Shown here: piece after piece, positions 24,671-32,541 of the stretch
How positions within the stretch are numbered: position 1 is the first letter of the stretch
How the letters are laid out: each line of letters starts with the position of its first letter
NCBI GenBank assembly: GCA_002480085.1
Contig: DKPJ01000014.1
Span: 189,160 to 253,159, forward strand
DNA from: Enterobacteriaceae bacterium UBA7338
GTDB taxonomy: Bacteria > Pseudomonadota > Gammaproteobacteria > Enterobacterales > Enterobacteriaceae
Reading direction: 5' to 3'
Length of the DNA: 64,000 bases
The notes under the pieces: generated by a model
The model's input: only the letters and a program-made list of their open reading frames with translations
Told to the model about the DNA's origin: nothing
Database searches by the model: none
Made by a program: the position numbers and the translations under genes

Positions 24671-24686
24671 CTGAATATATATTCAG
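24671..24686. promoter_or_regulatory. Palindromic operator O3
   Basis: Perfect 16-bp palindrome CTGAATATATATTCAG, 27 bp upstream of the transketolase N-subunit ATG. Centre-to-centre it is 257 bp from O1, suited to looping or to independent repression of the two arms. Confidence 0.75.
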
Positions 24687-24713
24687 AGTCGCATAATCAT
24701 TCGGAGGAGTTCG

Positions 24714-25568
24714 ATGAATCCGTTCTTACTATCAGTCCCTGAACTTGAAAACAAAGCCCGCGCCGTGCGCCGCCATATCATCTCCCTGAATGCCAACAGC
24801 CCGGCTGGCGGCCATACTGGAGCCGATCTCTCTCAGGTAGAGCTGTTAACAGCGCTCTATTTTCGCGTACTCGACTGCGCAGTTGACCGCCAGTACGACG
24901 AAGAGCGTGATATCTACATCCAGTCCAAAGGTCACGCCGTGGGCTGCTACTACTGTGTTCTCGCTGAAGCGGGCTACTTCCCGGTGGAGTGGCTCTCAAC
25001 CTATCAGCACGCCAACTCTCACCTGCCGGGACACCCGGTTAAGCAGAAGACGCCGGGCATTGAGCTGAATACCGGCGCGCTGGGGCATGGTTTCCCGGTG
25101 GCCGTCGGCCTGGCGCTGGCCGCAAAACGCAACAACAGCAAGCGCCGCATCTTCCTGATCACCGGCGATGGTGAACTGGCAGAAGGCAGTAACTGGGAAG
25201 CCGCCATGGTTGCCGCCCACTACAAGCTGGATAACCTGGTCATTATTAATGACAAAAACGGCCTGCAGCTGGCGGGTGCCACCAAAGACATTATGTGCAC
25301 CGATCCGCTGGACGAGAAATGGCGCGCCTTCGGCATGGAGGTGACCGAGTGCCAGGGTAACGATATGGCCTCCGTGGTCAACGCGCTGGAGAATCTGCCC
25401 CAGACCGGAAAACCTAACGTCATCATCGCCCACACCACCAAGGGCGCAGGCGTCTCCTTTATCGCTGGCAAACCCGAATGGCACCATCGCGTACCGAAGG
25501 GCGATGAAATCGGGCTGGCAATGAGCGAACTGAACGATCTGATCGAAGAGGGTATGAAAAGTGAGTAA
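24714..25568 (+). CDS. Split transketolase, N-terminal (TPP-binding) subunit
   Basis: 284 residues covering the PP domain of transketolase (COG3959 type). ThDP/Mg motif GDGELAEGSNWEAAM (151-165) with the distal asparagine in INDKNGLQ; early NSPAGGHTGADLS, GHAVGCYY and NTGALGHGFPVAVGLALA also fit. The ATG follows GGAGGAG. Its stop lies eight bases inside the next gene, which carries the pyrimidine-binding half; together they form one heteromeric two-carbon transferase. Split transketolases occur in several sugar operons, including the AptA/AptB apulose-4-phosphate transketolase. Here it would cleave the ketose phosphate made by the adjacent kinase. First gene of the rightward arm, controlled from O3. 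Confidence 0.9.
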   Translation: MNPFLLSVPELENKARAVRRHIISLNANSPAGGHTGADLSQVELLTALYFRVLDCAVDRQYDEERDIYIQSKGHAVGCYYCVLAEAGYFPVEWLSTYQHANSHLPGHPVKQKTPGIELNTGALGHGFPVAVGLALAAKRNNSKRRIFLITGDGELAEGSNWEAAMVAAHYKLDNLVIINDKNGLQLAGATKDIMCTDPLDEKWRAFGMEVTECQGNDMASVVNALENLPQTGKPNVIIAHTTKGAGVSFIAGKPEWHHRVPKGDEIGLAMSELNDLIEEGMKSE

Positions 25569-26502
25569 TTCAGAACATCTTGCAAACGTGATGGTTGAAG
25601 CTTTCATTAATGCAGTTGAGAGAGGCGTTGACCTGGTTCCCGTCGTGGCCGACTCGACGTCAACCGCCAAGATCTCGCCCTTCGTTAAGCAGTTTCCGGA
25701 TCGGATCGTCAACGTTGGCATCGCCGAACAGACCCTGGTCGGTGCTGCCGCCGGGCTGGCGCTGGGCGGAAAAATCGCGGTAACCTGTAACGCCGCGCCG
25801 TTTCTTGTCTCACGCGCTAACGAGCAGGTGAAAGTCGATATCTGCTACAACAACACCAACGTGAAGCTGTTTGGCCTCAATGCCGGTGCCAGCTATGGCC
25901 CACTGGCCAGTACCCACCACTCGATAGATGATATCTCCGTGATGCGCGGCTTTGGCAACATCCAGATCTTTGCCCCCTCGTCACCGCTGGAGTGCCGCCA
26001 GATTATTGAGTACGCCCTGGAGCACGTTGGCCCGGTCTATATCCGCATGGACGGTAAAGCGTTACCGGAGCTGCATGATGACAACTACAAATTTGTGCCC
26101 GGTGCGGTAGATGTTCTGCGCGAAGGCGATGAGATTGCGCTGGTCGCCATGGGCTCCACCGTTCACGAAGCCGTTGACGCTGCCGCACAGCTGGCGGAAC
26201 AGGGCATTTCAGCGAAGGTGGTTAACGTTCCTTCGGTTCGTCCTTTGGATCGCGACGCGCTATTCGCCGCTTTGCAGGGAGTAAAACATATTATCAGCGT
26301 CGAAGAGCATAACGTGAACGGTGGCGTAGGCAGCATCGTCGCGGAAGTGCTGGCTGAAAACGGCCACGGCGCGGTGCTTAAACGTCTGGGGATCCCTGAC
26401 GGCGAATACGCGATTGCTGCCGATCGCAAAGATATGCGGGCATACCATGGTTTTGACGTGGCCGGGATCGTTAATCAGACCCTGGCGCTTATTAACCGAT
26501 AG
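25561..26502 (+). CDS. Split transketolase, C-terminal (pyrimidine-binding) subunit
   Basis: 313 residues covering the Pyr and C-terminal domains (COG3958 type). The catalytic glutamate is E56 in NVGIAEQTLVGAAAG, which activates the ThDP aminopyrimidine. The C-terminal domain has VALVAMGSTVHEAVDAA and SVEEHNVNGGVGS. The start is GTG at 25561, overlapping the N-subunit gene by eight bases, so the subunits are probably made in equal amounts. The acceptor and donor sugars are not deducible from sequence; the FGLNAGASYGPLASTHHSIDD loop is where substrate specificity would be examined. Confidence 0.9.
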   Translation: MSNSEHLANVMVEAFINAVERGVDLVPVVADSTSTAKISPFVKQFPDRIVNVGIAEQTLVGAAAGLALGGKIAVTCNAAPFLVSRANEQVKVDICYNNTNVKLFGLNAGASYGPLASTHHSIDDISVMRGFGNIQIFAPSSPLECRQIIEYALEHVGPVYIRMDGKALPELHDDNYKFVPGAVDVLREGDEIALVAMGSTVHEAVDAAAQLAEQGISAKVVNVPSVRPLDRDALFAALQGVKHIISVEEHNVNGGVGSIVAEVLAENGHGAVLKRLGIPDGEYAIAADRKDMRAYHGFDVAGIVNQTLALINR

Positions 26503-26579
26503 CTTTAACAAAAGTACGTAATAAACGACGACCCTACACCTGTCGAACCGCCATACATTACATTTTGAGAGAACATCTT

Positions 26580-27515
26580 ATGAAAACGAAAATCCTGTTT
26601 TTAAGTGTGGCAGCAGCCTGTGCATTTTCAGCGAATGCGTTTGCCGTTGAAAAGGGCACCATCATGATTATGGTCAACTCGCTGGATAACCCCTACTACG
26701 CTGCGGAAGCAAAAGGTGCCGATCTGAAAGCGAAAGAGCTGGGATACACCACCAGCGTGCTGTCGCACGGCGAAGATGTTAAAAAGCAGAGCGAGCTTAT
26801 CGACGCTGCTATCGGTAAAAAGGTTCAGGGCATTATTCTCGATAACGCTGACTCAACCGCGAGCGTGGCCGCTATCCAAAAAGCCAAAGACGCGGGCATT
26901 CCCGTGGTGTTAATCAACCGCGAAATCCCGGTTGATAACATCGCCCTCGAACAGATCACCCATAACAACTTCCAGGCCGGCTCTGACGTGGCTAACGTCT
27001 TTGTCGAAAAAATGGAAGAGACAGGCAAGTATGCCGAGCTGACCTGTAACCTGGCCGACAACAACTGTGTTACCCGCTCTAAATCCTTCCACCAGGTGCT
27101 GGATCAGTATCCGGATATGCAGAGCGTTGCACGACAGGATGCCAAAGGCACGCTGATCGACGGCAAGCGCATTATGGACAGCATCCTGCAGGCGCACCCG
27201 GATGTGAAAGGCGTCATCTGCGGCAACGGTCCCGTTGCGCTGGGCGCTATTGCCGCGCTGAAATCTGCGGGCCGTGACGACGTGATTGTCGTCGGCATTG
27301 ACGGCAGCAACGACGAGCGCGAAGCCGTCAAAGCGGGCACCCTCAAAGCCACGGTGATGCTGCAGGCCCAGGCGATTGCCGCTCAGGGCGTGACCGATCT
27401 CGATAACTTTATCCAAAAAGGGACCAAGCCAGAGAAACAGCGCGTCATGTTCCGCGGCATTTTAATTACCCCTGACAACGCCTCAGGAGTTCAAGACTTC
27501 AATTTCAAATCCTGA
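26580..27515 (+). CDS. Periplasmic sugar-binding protein, ribose (RbsB) type
   Basis: 311 residues with the start at 26580 (a start at 26565 would add MREHL and weaken the signal peptide). Signal peptide MKTKILFLSVAAACAFSANAFA, then a Peripla_BP_4 fold (IMIMVNSLDNPYYAAEAKGA, GIILDNADSTASVAAIQKAKDAGIPVVLINRE, GIDGSNDEREAVKAG). It delivers an unknown sugar or polyol to the ABC permease encoded downstream. Unusually, it contains a two-cysteine insert (LTCNLADNNCVTRSK) near the hinge, which could form a disulphide and may mark the subfamily. Third gene of the rightward arm, 77 bp after the transketolase. Confidence 0.9.
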   Translation: MKTKILFLSVAAACAFSANAFAVEKGTIMIMVNSLDNPYYAAEAKGADLKAKELGYTTSVLSHGEDVKKQSELIDAAIGKKVQGIILDNADSTASVAAIQKAKDAGIPVVLINREIPVDNIALEQITHNNFQAGSDVANVFVEKMEETGKYAELTCNLADNNCVTRSKSFHQVLDQYPDMQSVARQDAKGTLIDGKRIMDSILQAHPDVKGVICGNGPVALGAIAALKSAGRDDVIVVGIDGSNDEREAVKAGTLKATVMLQAQAIAAQGVTDLDNFIQKGTKPEKQRVMFRGILITPDNASGVQDFNFKS

Positions 27516-27527
27516 TGACCCGTTGCC

Positions 27528-27547
27528 GCGCCCGCTTCGGCGGGCGC
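27528..27547 (+). promoter_or_regulatory. Stem-loop between binding-protein and DUF2291 genes
   Basis: Perfect eight-pair stem GCGCCCGC / GCGGGCGC closed by a TTCG tetraloop, without a T run, 12 bp after the binding-protein stop and just upstream of the next AAAGGAG. Such hairpins usually stabilise the mRNA of the upstream binding-protein gene, so it accumulates over the downstream transporter mRNA. Confidence 0.65.
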
Positions 27548-27560
27548 AAAGGAGTAAAGA

Positions 27561-28172
27561 ATGCACAGAAAACTCGCGCTGGCATTGATCGTTTTAGCGC
27601 TTGGCGGTTGCCGTATCGTATCGCAGAAAGAGCTGGCCGATCTCAAAAATCCCCCCAATCCACAAATGGCCAATATTCAGCAAACCTGGCAGCAAAAGAT
27701 TGTGCCGCAGTATGTGCGTGAGGCTAAACCTGTCGCTGAATTGTTTAAAACGTTACAGGCCGAGAAGAGCTTTGATGAGGCCTGTAGCAAAGATGGCTAC
27801 CGCAGCCAGAGCGAAAACCCCTGCGTCTTTAACGTGCGTATTACCGGCGAAGTGATCAAGGTTAATACTAAATCCCGCAGCGGGAAGATGACGGTACGCG
27901 ATGAGCAGGGCGAAGAGATCGTGGTGCAGATGGGACCGATTATTCGCGGCACCAGCCTGCGGGATGGGTATAAGGGTGCTAGCTATCAGGACTTTAACGA
28001 TCAGGTGCTGTATGGCGATTACGGTAAGGCTATCAACCAACAGGCATCAGAGATGATGGTGAACTTCAAGCCCGCCGTCGGGGACAAGGTCACAATTTCT
28101 GGGGTATTTGCTGCCTGGGATATCCCGCAAACCATTCCAGACGTGACGGCTGCACACATTGCACGGCAGTGA
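27561..28172 (+). CDS. DUF2291-family putative lipoprotein
   Basis: 203 residues. Lipoprotein signal MHRKLALALIVLALGGC with the lipobox cysteine at 17. The mature part has a helical stretch, then a beta-rich segment (NVRITGEVIKVNTKSRSGKMTV, EEIVVQMGPIIRGTSLRDG, AVGDKVTISGVFAAW) that reads like an OB-fold-type domain. DUF2291 proteins recur beside ribose/polyol-type ABC importers, but no biochemical role is established to my knowledge. Here the gene lies inside the importer operon between the binding protein and the ATPase, 10 bp before the latter. An accessory role in substrate capture or transporter assembly at the membrane is inference. Confidence 0.85.
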   Translation: MHRKLALALIVLALGGCRIVSQKELADLKNPPNPQMANIQQTWQQKIVPQYVREAKPVAELFKTLQAEKSFDEACSKDGYRSQSENPCVFNVRITGEVIKVNTKSRSGKMTVRDEQGEEIVVQMGPIIRGTSLRDGYKGASYQDFNDQVLYGDYGKAINQQASEMMVNFKPAVGDKVTISGVFAAWDIPQTIPDVTAAHIARQ

Positions 28173-28182
28173 GGAGAGGGTT

Positions 28183-29712
28183 ATGAACGAGCAACAGACC
28201 CAGCAGGATGAGGTGATTATTGAGACTCGCGACCTCTCTCGTGTTTATCCTGGCGTAGTCGCGCTCGATAGCGTTAATTACCGCGTCTACCGCAACCAGG
28301 TCAACGTGCTGATTGGCGAGAACGGCGCAGGTAAATCAACGATGATGAAAATGCTGGCCGGGGTTGAGACGCCCTCCTCCGGCGAGATCCTGCTGGATGG
28401 GCAGAAGGTCACGCTCGGCTCCACTCACCAGGCGGAAAAGCATGGCATCAGCATTATTTTCCAGGAGCTGAACCTCTTCCCCAATATGAACGTGATGGAC
28501 AACATCTTCATTGGCAATGAGTTTTTCCAGCGCGGCGTGATTAACGAAAAATACCAGTATGAACTGGCTAAGTCGCTCCTGGAGCGGCTGGAGCTGAACG
28601 TCGATCCCTACGCGCCGTTAGGCGAGCTGGGAATTGGTCACCAGCAGCTGGTGGAGATCGCCCGCGCGCTCTCCAAGGATACCCGGGTGCTGATCATGGA
28701 CGAGCCAACCAGCGCACTAAGCCAGTCGGAAGTGCGGGTGCTGTTTAACGTCATCGCCCAGCTTAAGCGTCGCGGCGTCACCATTATCTACATCTCCCAC
28801 CGGCTGGAGGAGCTGATGGAGATTGGCGATCACATCACCATCTTCCGCGATGGCCGCTTTATCAGCGAGCGTCCCGTTCAGCAGGCCAGCGTGCCCTGGA
28901 TCATCGAGCAGATGGTCGGTGACAAGAAAAAGCACTTTGACTACAGCCCCGCCGCGCATGGCGAGACCATCCTCAAGGTGAACGGCCTGACCGCGCTGCA
29001 TCAGAACGGCGGGTATAAATTGAACGACGTCTCCTTTGACCTGCGCAAAGGGGAAGTTATCGGCATCTATGGCCTGCTCGGCGCGGGACGCACCGAGCTG
29101 TTTAAGGGCCTGGTGGGGATGATGGGCTGCCAGTCGGGCACCATCAGTCTTGATGGTGAAAGTCTGGACAAGCGCTCTTTCCAGCAGAGGCTAAAGCGCG
29201 GCATCACCTTAGTGCCAGAGGATCGCCAGGGCGAAGGCGTGGTGCAGCTGATGTCGATCAAAAGCAATATGACGCTGACCGACCTGAGCCTGCTGGGCTT
29301 TCGTCGCGCCCTGCGCCTGCTCAGTCCTGTTAAAGAGGAGCAGCAGGTCAACCACATGGTCGAGCAGCTGGCAATTAAGGCCGGCGATACGGAGCTGCCT
29401 ATTACCTCGCTAAGCGGCGGCAACCAGCAAAAGGTGGTGCTGGGTAAGGCACTGATGACCGGGCCTAAAGTGGTCCTGCTGGATGAGCCGACGCGCGGCA
29501 TCGACGTTGGCGCGAAAACCGATGTGTATCACCTGATTGGCAAAATGGCGCATCAGGGGCTGGCCGTTATGTTCTCCTCCTCCGAGCTGGATGAGGTCAT
29601 GGCGCTGGCCGACCGGGTTCTGGTTATGGCCGATGGCCGTATTACCGCAGATTTACCGCGCGCTTCCGTGACGCGGGAAAAATTAATCAGCGCTTCTACA
29701 CCGCAGGACTGA
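28183..29712 (+). CDS. Sugar ABC importer ATPase, RbsA type (two nucleotide-binding domains)
   Basis: 509 residues from the ATG at 28183, chosen because GAGGAGAGGG precedes it; an upstream start at 28159 would overlap the previous gene. The N-terminal ABC domain has Walker A GENGAGKST and Walker B LIMDEPTSAL. The C-terminal domain has the degenerate Walker A typical of RbsA/AraG (GLLGAGRTELFKG), signature LSGGNQQKV and Walker B VVLLDEPTRGID. It powers import of the sugar bound by the upstream periplasmic protein. Only one membrane-spanning subunit is encoded, as in ribose systems. Confidence 0.92.
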   Translation: MNEQQTQQDEVIIETRDLSRVYPGVVALDSVNYRVYRNQVNVLIGENGAGKSTMMKMLAGVETPSSGEILLDGQKVTLGSTHQAEKHGISIIFQELNLFPNMNVMDNIFIGNEFFQRGVINEKYQYELAKSLLERLELNVDPYAPLGELGIGHQQLVEIARALSKDTRVLIMDEPTSALSQSEVRVLFNVIAQLKRRGVTIIYISHRLEELMEIGDHITIFRDGRFISERPVQQASVPWIIEQMVGDKKKHFDYSPAAHGETILKVNGLTALHQNGGYKLNDVSFDLRKGEVIGIYGLLGAGRTELFKGLVGMMGCQSGTISLDGESLDKRSFQQRLKRGITLVPEDRQGEGVVQLMSIKSNMTLTDLSLLGFRRALRLLSPVKEEQQVNHMVEQLAIKAGDTELPITSLSGGNQQKVVLGKALMTGPKVVLLDEPTRGIDVGAKTDVYHLIGKMAHQGLAVMFSSSELDEVMALADRVLVMADGRITADLPRASVTREKLISASTPQD

Positions 29713-29730
29713 TGTCTGCTGGAGAGAGAA

Positions 29731-30780
29731 ATGAACAAAAAGTATATGATCTACATGTATTTGCTCAAAGCGCGCACCTTCATTGCCCTGCTGATCGTCA
29801 TGGGCTTCTTCAGCGTGATGGTGCCCAACTTCCTGACCATGTCGAACCTGCTGATCATGACCCAGCACGTGGCGATTACCGGCCTGCTGGCGATTGGTAT
29901 GACGCTGGTGATCCTCACCGGCGGTATCGACCTCTCCGTCGGCGCGGTGGCGGGCATGTGCGGCATGGTTGCCGGGGCGCTGTTAACCAACGGCCTGCCG
30001 ATCTGGGGCGAGCAGATTATCTTCTTTAACGTGCCGGAAGTGATCCTGCTGGTGGCTGGTTTTGGCATTCTGTTGGGCCTGATCAACGGGGCGGTGATCA
30101 CCCGCCTGGGGGTTGCGCCCTTTATCTGTACCCTCGGCATGATGTACGTTGCCCGCGGCGCGGCGCTGCTGTTTAACGACGGCAGCACCTATGCCAACCT
30201 CGTGGGCATGCCTGAGCTAGGCAATACCGGCTTTGCGATTTTAGGCTCCGGCACCATTCTCGGCATCTATATCCCCATCTGGCTGATGGTGAGCTTCCTG
30301 CTGCTGGGTCTCTATATGACCCGCAAGACCCCGCTGGGCCGCTATATTTACGCCATCGGCGGGAATGAATCCGCTGCGCGGCTGGCAGGCGTTCCTATCA
30401 TCAAAGTTAAAGTGTTTGTCTACGCCTTTTCCGGCCTGTGCGCGGCGCTGGTGGGGCTGATTGTGGCATCCCAGCTGCAAACCTCTCACCCAATGACCGG
30501 GAATATGTTTGAGATGGACGCTATCGGCGCCACCGTGCTGGGCGGCACCGCACTGGCGGGCGGACGAGGCCGCGTCTCCGGCTCCATCATTGGCGCATTC
30601 GTCATCGTCTTCCTCGCTGACGGGATGGTGATGATGGGGGTCAGCGACTTCTGGCAGATGGTAATCAAGGGCCTGGTAATTGTCACCGCGGTAGTTATCG
30701 ATCAGTTCCAGCAGCGCTTGCAAAGCAAAGTGGTGCTGCTGCGCCGCCACGAGAAAAAATTGCAGGCAGAGGCAACGTAA
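29731..30780 (+). CDS. Sugar ABC importer permease, RbsC type
   Basis: 349 residues, eight to ten membrane helices, BPD_transp_2 family. Conserved ATPase-coupling and substrate-path segments: VILTGGIDLSVGAVAGMCGMV, GLINGAVITRLGVAPFICTLGMM, TPLGRYIYAIGGNESAARLAGV and AIGATVLGGTALAGGRGRVSGSIIGA. It would form the channel homodimer for the imported sugar. The ATG follows GGAGAGAGAA and lies 18 bp after the ATPase stop. Last gene of the rightward arm; a REP and a shared terminator follow. Confidence 0.92.
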   Translation: MNKKYMIYMYLLKARTFIALLIVMGFFSVMVPNFLTMSNLLIMTQHVAITGLLAIGMTLVILTGGIDLSVGAVAGMCGMVAGALLTNGLPIWGEQIIFFNVPEVILLVAGFGILLGLINGAVITRLGVAPFICTLGMMYVARGAALLFNDGSTYANLVGMPELGNTGFAILGSGTILGIYIPIWLMVSFLLLGLYMTRKTPLGRYIYAIGGNESAARLAGVPIIKVKVFVYAFSGLCAALVGLIVASQLQTSHPMTGNMFEMDAIGATVLGGTALAGGRGRVSGSIIGAFVIVFLADGMVMMGVSDFWQMVIKGLVIVTAVVIDQFQQRLQSKVVLLRRHEKKLQAEAT

Positions 30781-30793
30781 AATCAGGTACTTT

Positions 30794-30823
30794 GTAGGCC
30801 CGGTAAGCGCAGCGCCACCGGGC
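30794..30823. repeat. REP element at right edge of the sugar island
   Basis: GTAGGCCCGGTAAGCGCAGC...CCACCGGGC palindromic unit 13 bp past the permease stop, mirroring the REP pair at the island's left edge. Confidence 0.85.
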
Positions 30824-30825
30824 AA

Positions 30826-30857
30826 TAAAAAACGCCGCATGAGCGGCGTTTTTCTTT
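30826..30857. terminator. Bidirectional terminator between sugar permease and glnS
   Basis: Stem AACGCCGC / GCGGCGTT with an ATGA loop, A-rich on the left and T-rich on the right, so it can end transcription from both the rightward ABC operon and the leftward glnS. Confidence 0.9.
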
Positions 30858-30873
30858 TCCGGGCGAGAGCGAA

Positions 30874-32541
30874 TTACTCGCCGATTTTAGCCCAGGTATC
30901 GCGCAGGCCAACGGTGCGGTTAAACACCAGCTTCTCCGCCGTAGAGTAGCGGCTGTCGAGGCAGAAGTAGCCTTCACGCTCGAACTGGTACGCTTTGCCG
31001 GCTTCGGCGGCGTTGAGGGACTGCTCGGCGAAGCCCTGCTTGATCACCAGCGACTCCGGGTTGATGGTGGCGAGGAAATCCTCTGCCGCGCCCGGGTTCG
31101 CCACGCTGAACAGGCGATCGTAGAGACGGATCTCAACCGGCAGCGCATGGGCAGCGCTTACCCAGTGGATCACCCCTTTCACCTTGCGCCCGTCCGCCGG
31201 ATCCTTGCTCAGGGTCTCGGCATCGTAGGAGCAGAAGATGGTGGTGATGTTGCCTTCCGCATCTTTCTCTACGCGCTCGGCTTTGATCACGTAGGCGTTG
31301 CGCAGACGCACCTCTTTACCCAGCACCAGACGCTTGTACTGCTTGTTCGCCTCTTCGCGGAAGTCAGCACGATCGATCCAGATCTCAGCGCTAAACGGCA
31401 CCTCGCGGCTGCCCATCTCCGGCTTGTTCGGATGGTTCGGCATGGTCACCACTTCGCTCTCACCCTGCGGGTAGTTCTCGATAACCAGCTTCACCGGATC
31501 GATAACGGCCATCGCACGCGGGGCGTTTTCGTTGAGATCTTCACGAATACAGGACTCTAGCGACGCCATCTCAATGGTGTTGTCCTGCTTGGTCACGCCG
31601 ATGCGTTTGCAGAACTCGCGGATGGAGGCGGCGGTGTAGCCGCGACGGCGCAGACCAGAGATGGTCGGCATACGCGGATCGTCCCAGCCCTCAACGATTT
31701 TGTCCGTCACCAGCAGGTTCAGCTTACGCTTGGACATCACGGCATATTCCAGGTTCAGGCGCGAGAACTCGTACTGGCGCGGGTGAACCGGAATGGTGAT
31801 GTTATCCAGCACCCAGTCGTAGAGACGACGGTTGTCCTGGAACTCCAGCGTACAGAGCGAATGGGTGATGCCTTCCAGCGCATCGCTGATGCAGTGGGTG
31901 AAATCGTACATCGGGTAGATGCACCACTTGTTGCCGGTCTGGTGATGCTCGGCAAACTTAATGCGGTACAGAACCGGGTCGCGCATCACGATAAACGGCG
32001 ACGCCATGTCGATTTTGGCACGCAGGCAGGCGGTGCCCTCTTCGAAGCCTCCGGCACGCATCTTCTCAAACAGCGCCAGGTTCTCTTCCACGCTACGATC
32101 GCGGAACGGGCTGTTTTTACCCGGCGCGGTCAGGGTGCCACGGTATTCGCGGATCTGCTCCGGGGACAGCTCATCAACGTAGGCCAGGCCTTTGTTGATC
32201 AGCTCGACGGCGTAGTTATGCAGCTGGTCGAAATAGTCAGAGGAGTAGCGCACGTCACCCGACCAGTGGAAACCCAGCCACTGCACGTCATTTTTAATCG
32301 AATCAACGTATTCGATATCTTCTTTCACCGGGTTGGTATCATCAAAGCGCAGGTTGCACTGCCCCTGATAGTCCTGGGCGATACCGAAGTTCAGGCAGAT
32401 AGATTTTGCATGGCCGATATGCAGGTAGCCGTTCGGCTCCGGCGGAAAACGGGTGCAAACCGTGCTGTGCTTACCACTGGCCAGATCCTCATCAATAATC
32501 TGGCGAATAAAGTTAGTCGGGCGGGCTTCTGCCTCACTCAT
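30874..32541 (-). CDS. glnS: Glutaminyl-tRNA synthetase
   Basis: 555 residues (E. coli 554), class I aminoacyl-tRNA synthetase charging tRNA-Gln. HIGH motif in GYLHIGHAKSICLN and the KMSKS equivalent VMSKRKL are intact, as are the tRNA-acceptor segment and the C-terminal anticodon-binding beta-barrels (VSAAHALPVEIRLYDRLF). The start ATG gives MSEAEARPTNFIRQIIDEDL. It lies opposite the sugar island, with which it shares a terminator. Confidence 0.98.
   Translation of the reverse strand: MSEAEARPTNFIRQIIDEDLASGKHSTVCTRFPPEPNGYLHIGHAKSICLNFGIAQDYQGQCNLRFDDTNPVKEDIEYVDSIKNDVQWLGFHWSGDVRYSSDYFDQLHNYAVELINKGLAYVDELSPEQIREYRGTLTAPGKNSPFRDRSVEENLALFEKMRAGGFEEGTACLRAKIDMASPFIVMRDPVLYRIKFAEHHQTGNKWCIYPMYDFTHCISDALEGITHSLCTLEFQDNRRLYDWVLDNITIPVHPRQYEFSRLNLEYAVMSKRKLNLLVTDKIVEGWDDPRMPTISGLRRRGYTAASIREFCKRIGVTKQDNTIEMASLESCIREDLNENAPRAMAVIDPVKLVIENYPQGESEVVTMPNHPNKPEMGSREVPFSAEIWIDRADFREEANKQYKRLVLGKEVRLRNAYVIKAERVEKDAEGNITTIFCSYDAETLSKDPADGRKVKGVIHWVSAAHALPVEIRLYDRLFSVANPGAAEDFLATINPESLVIKQGFAEQSLNAAEAGKAYQFEREGYFCLDSRYSTAEKLVFNRTVGLRDTWAKIGE

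Larger units (their letters stand above)
24387..24713. promoter_or_regulatory. Divergent control region of the sugar island
   Basis: 327 bp without a gene between the leftward kinase arm and the rightward transketolase arm. It is AT-rich and holds three palindromic operators (O1 24415-24428, O2 24579-24592, O3 24671-24686) plus a half-site TGAATATA at 24561-24568. O1 and O3 each sit close to one of the two start codons. I could not assign promoter hexamers with confidence. Confidence 0.8.

Noticed and set aside
24414..24687. AT-rich palindromes as transcription terminators or inverted repeats of an IS
   Set aside because: They have no GC stem or T run, and they lie singly near start codons, as expected of operators.
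21259..30780. Transposase, integrase or attachment-site traces at the island borders
   Set aside because: No mobile-element gene or direct repeat of the att type was seen; only REPs border it. No tRNA gene lies next to the island.
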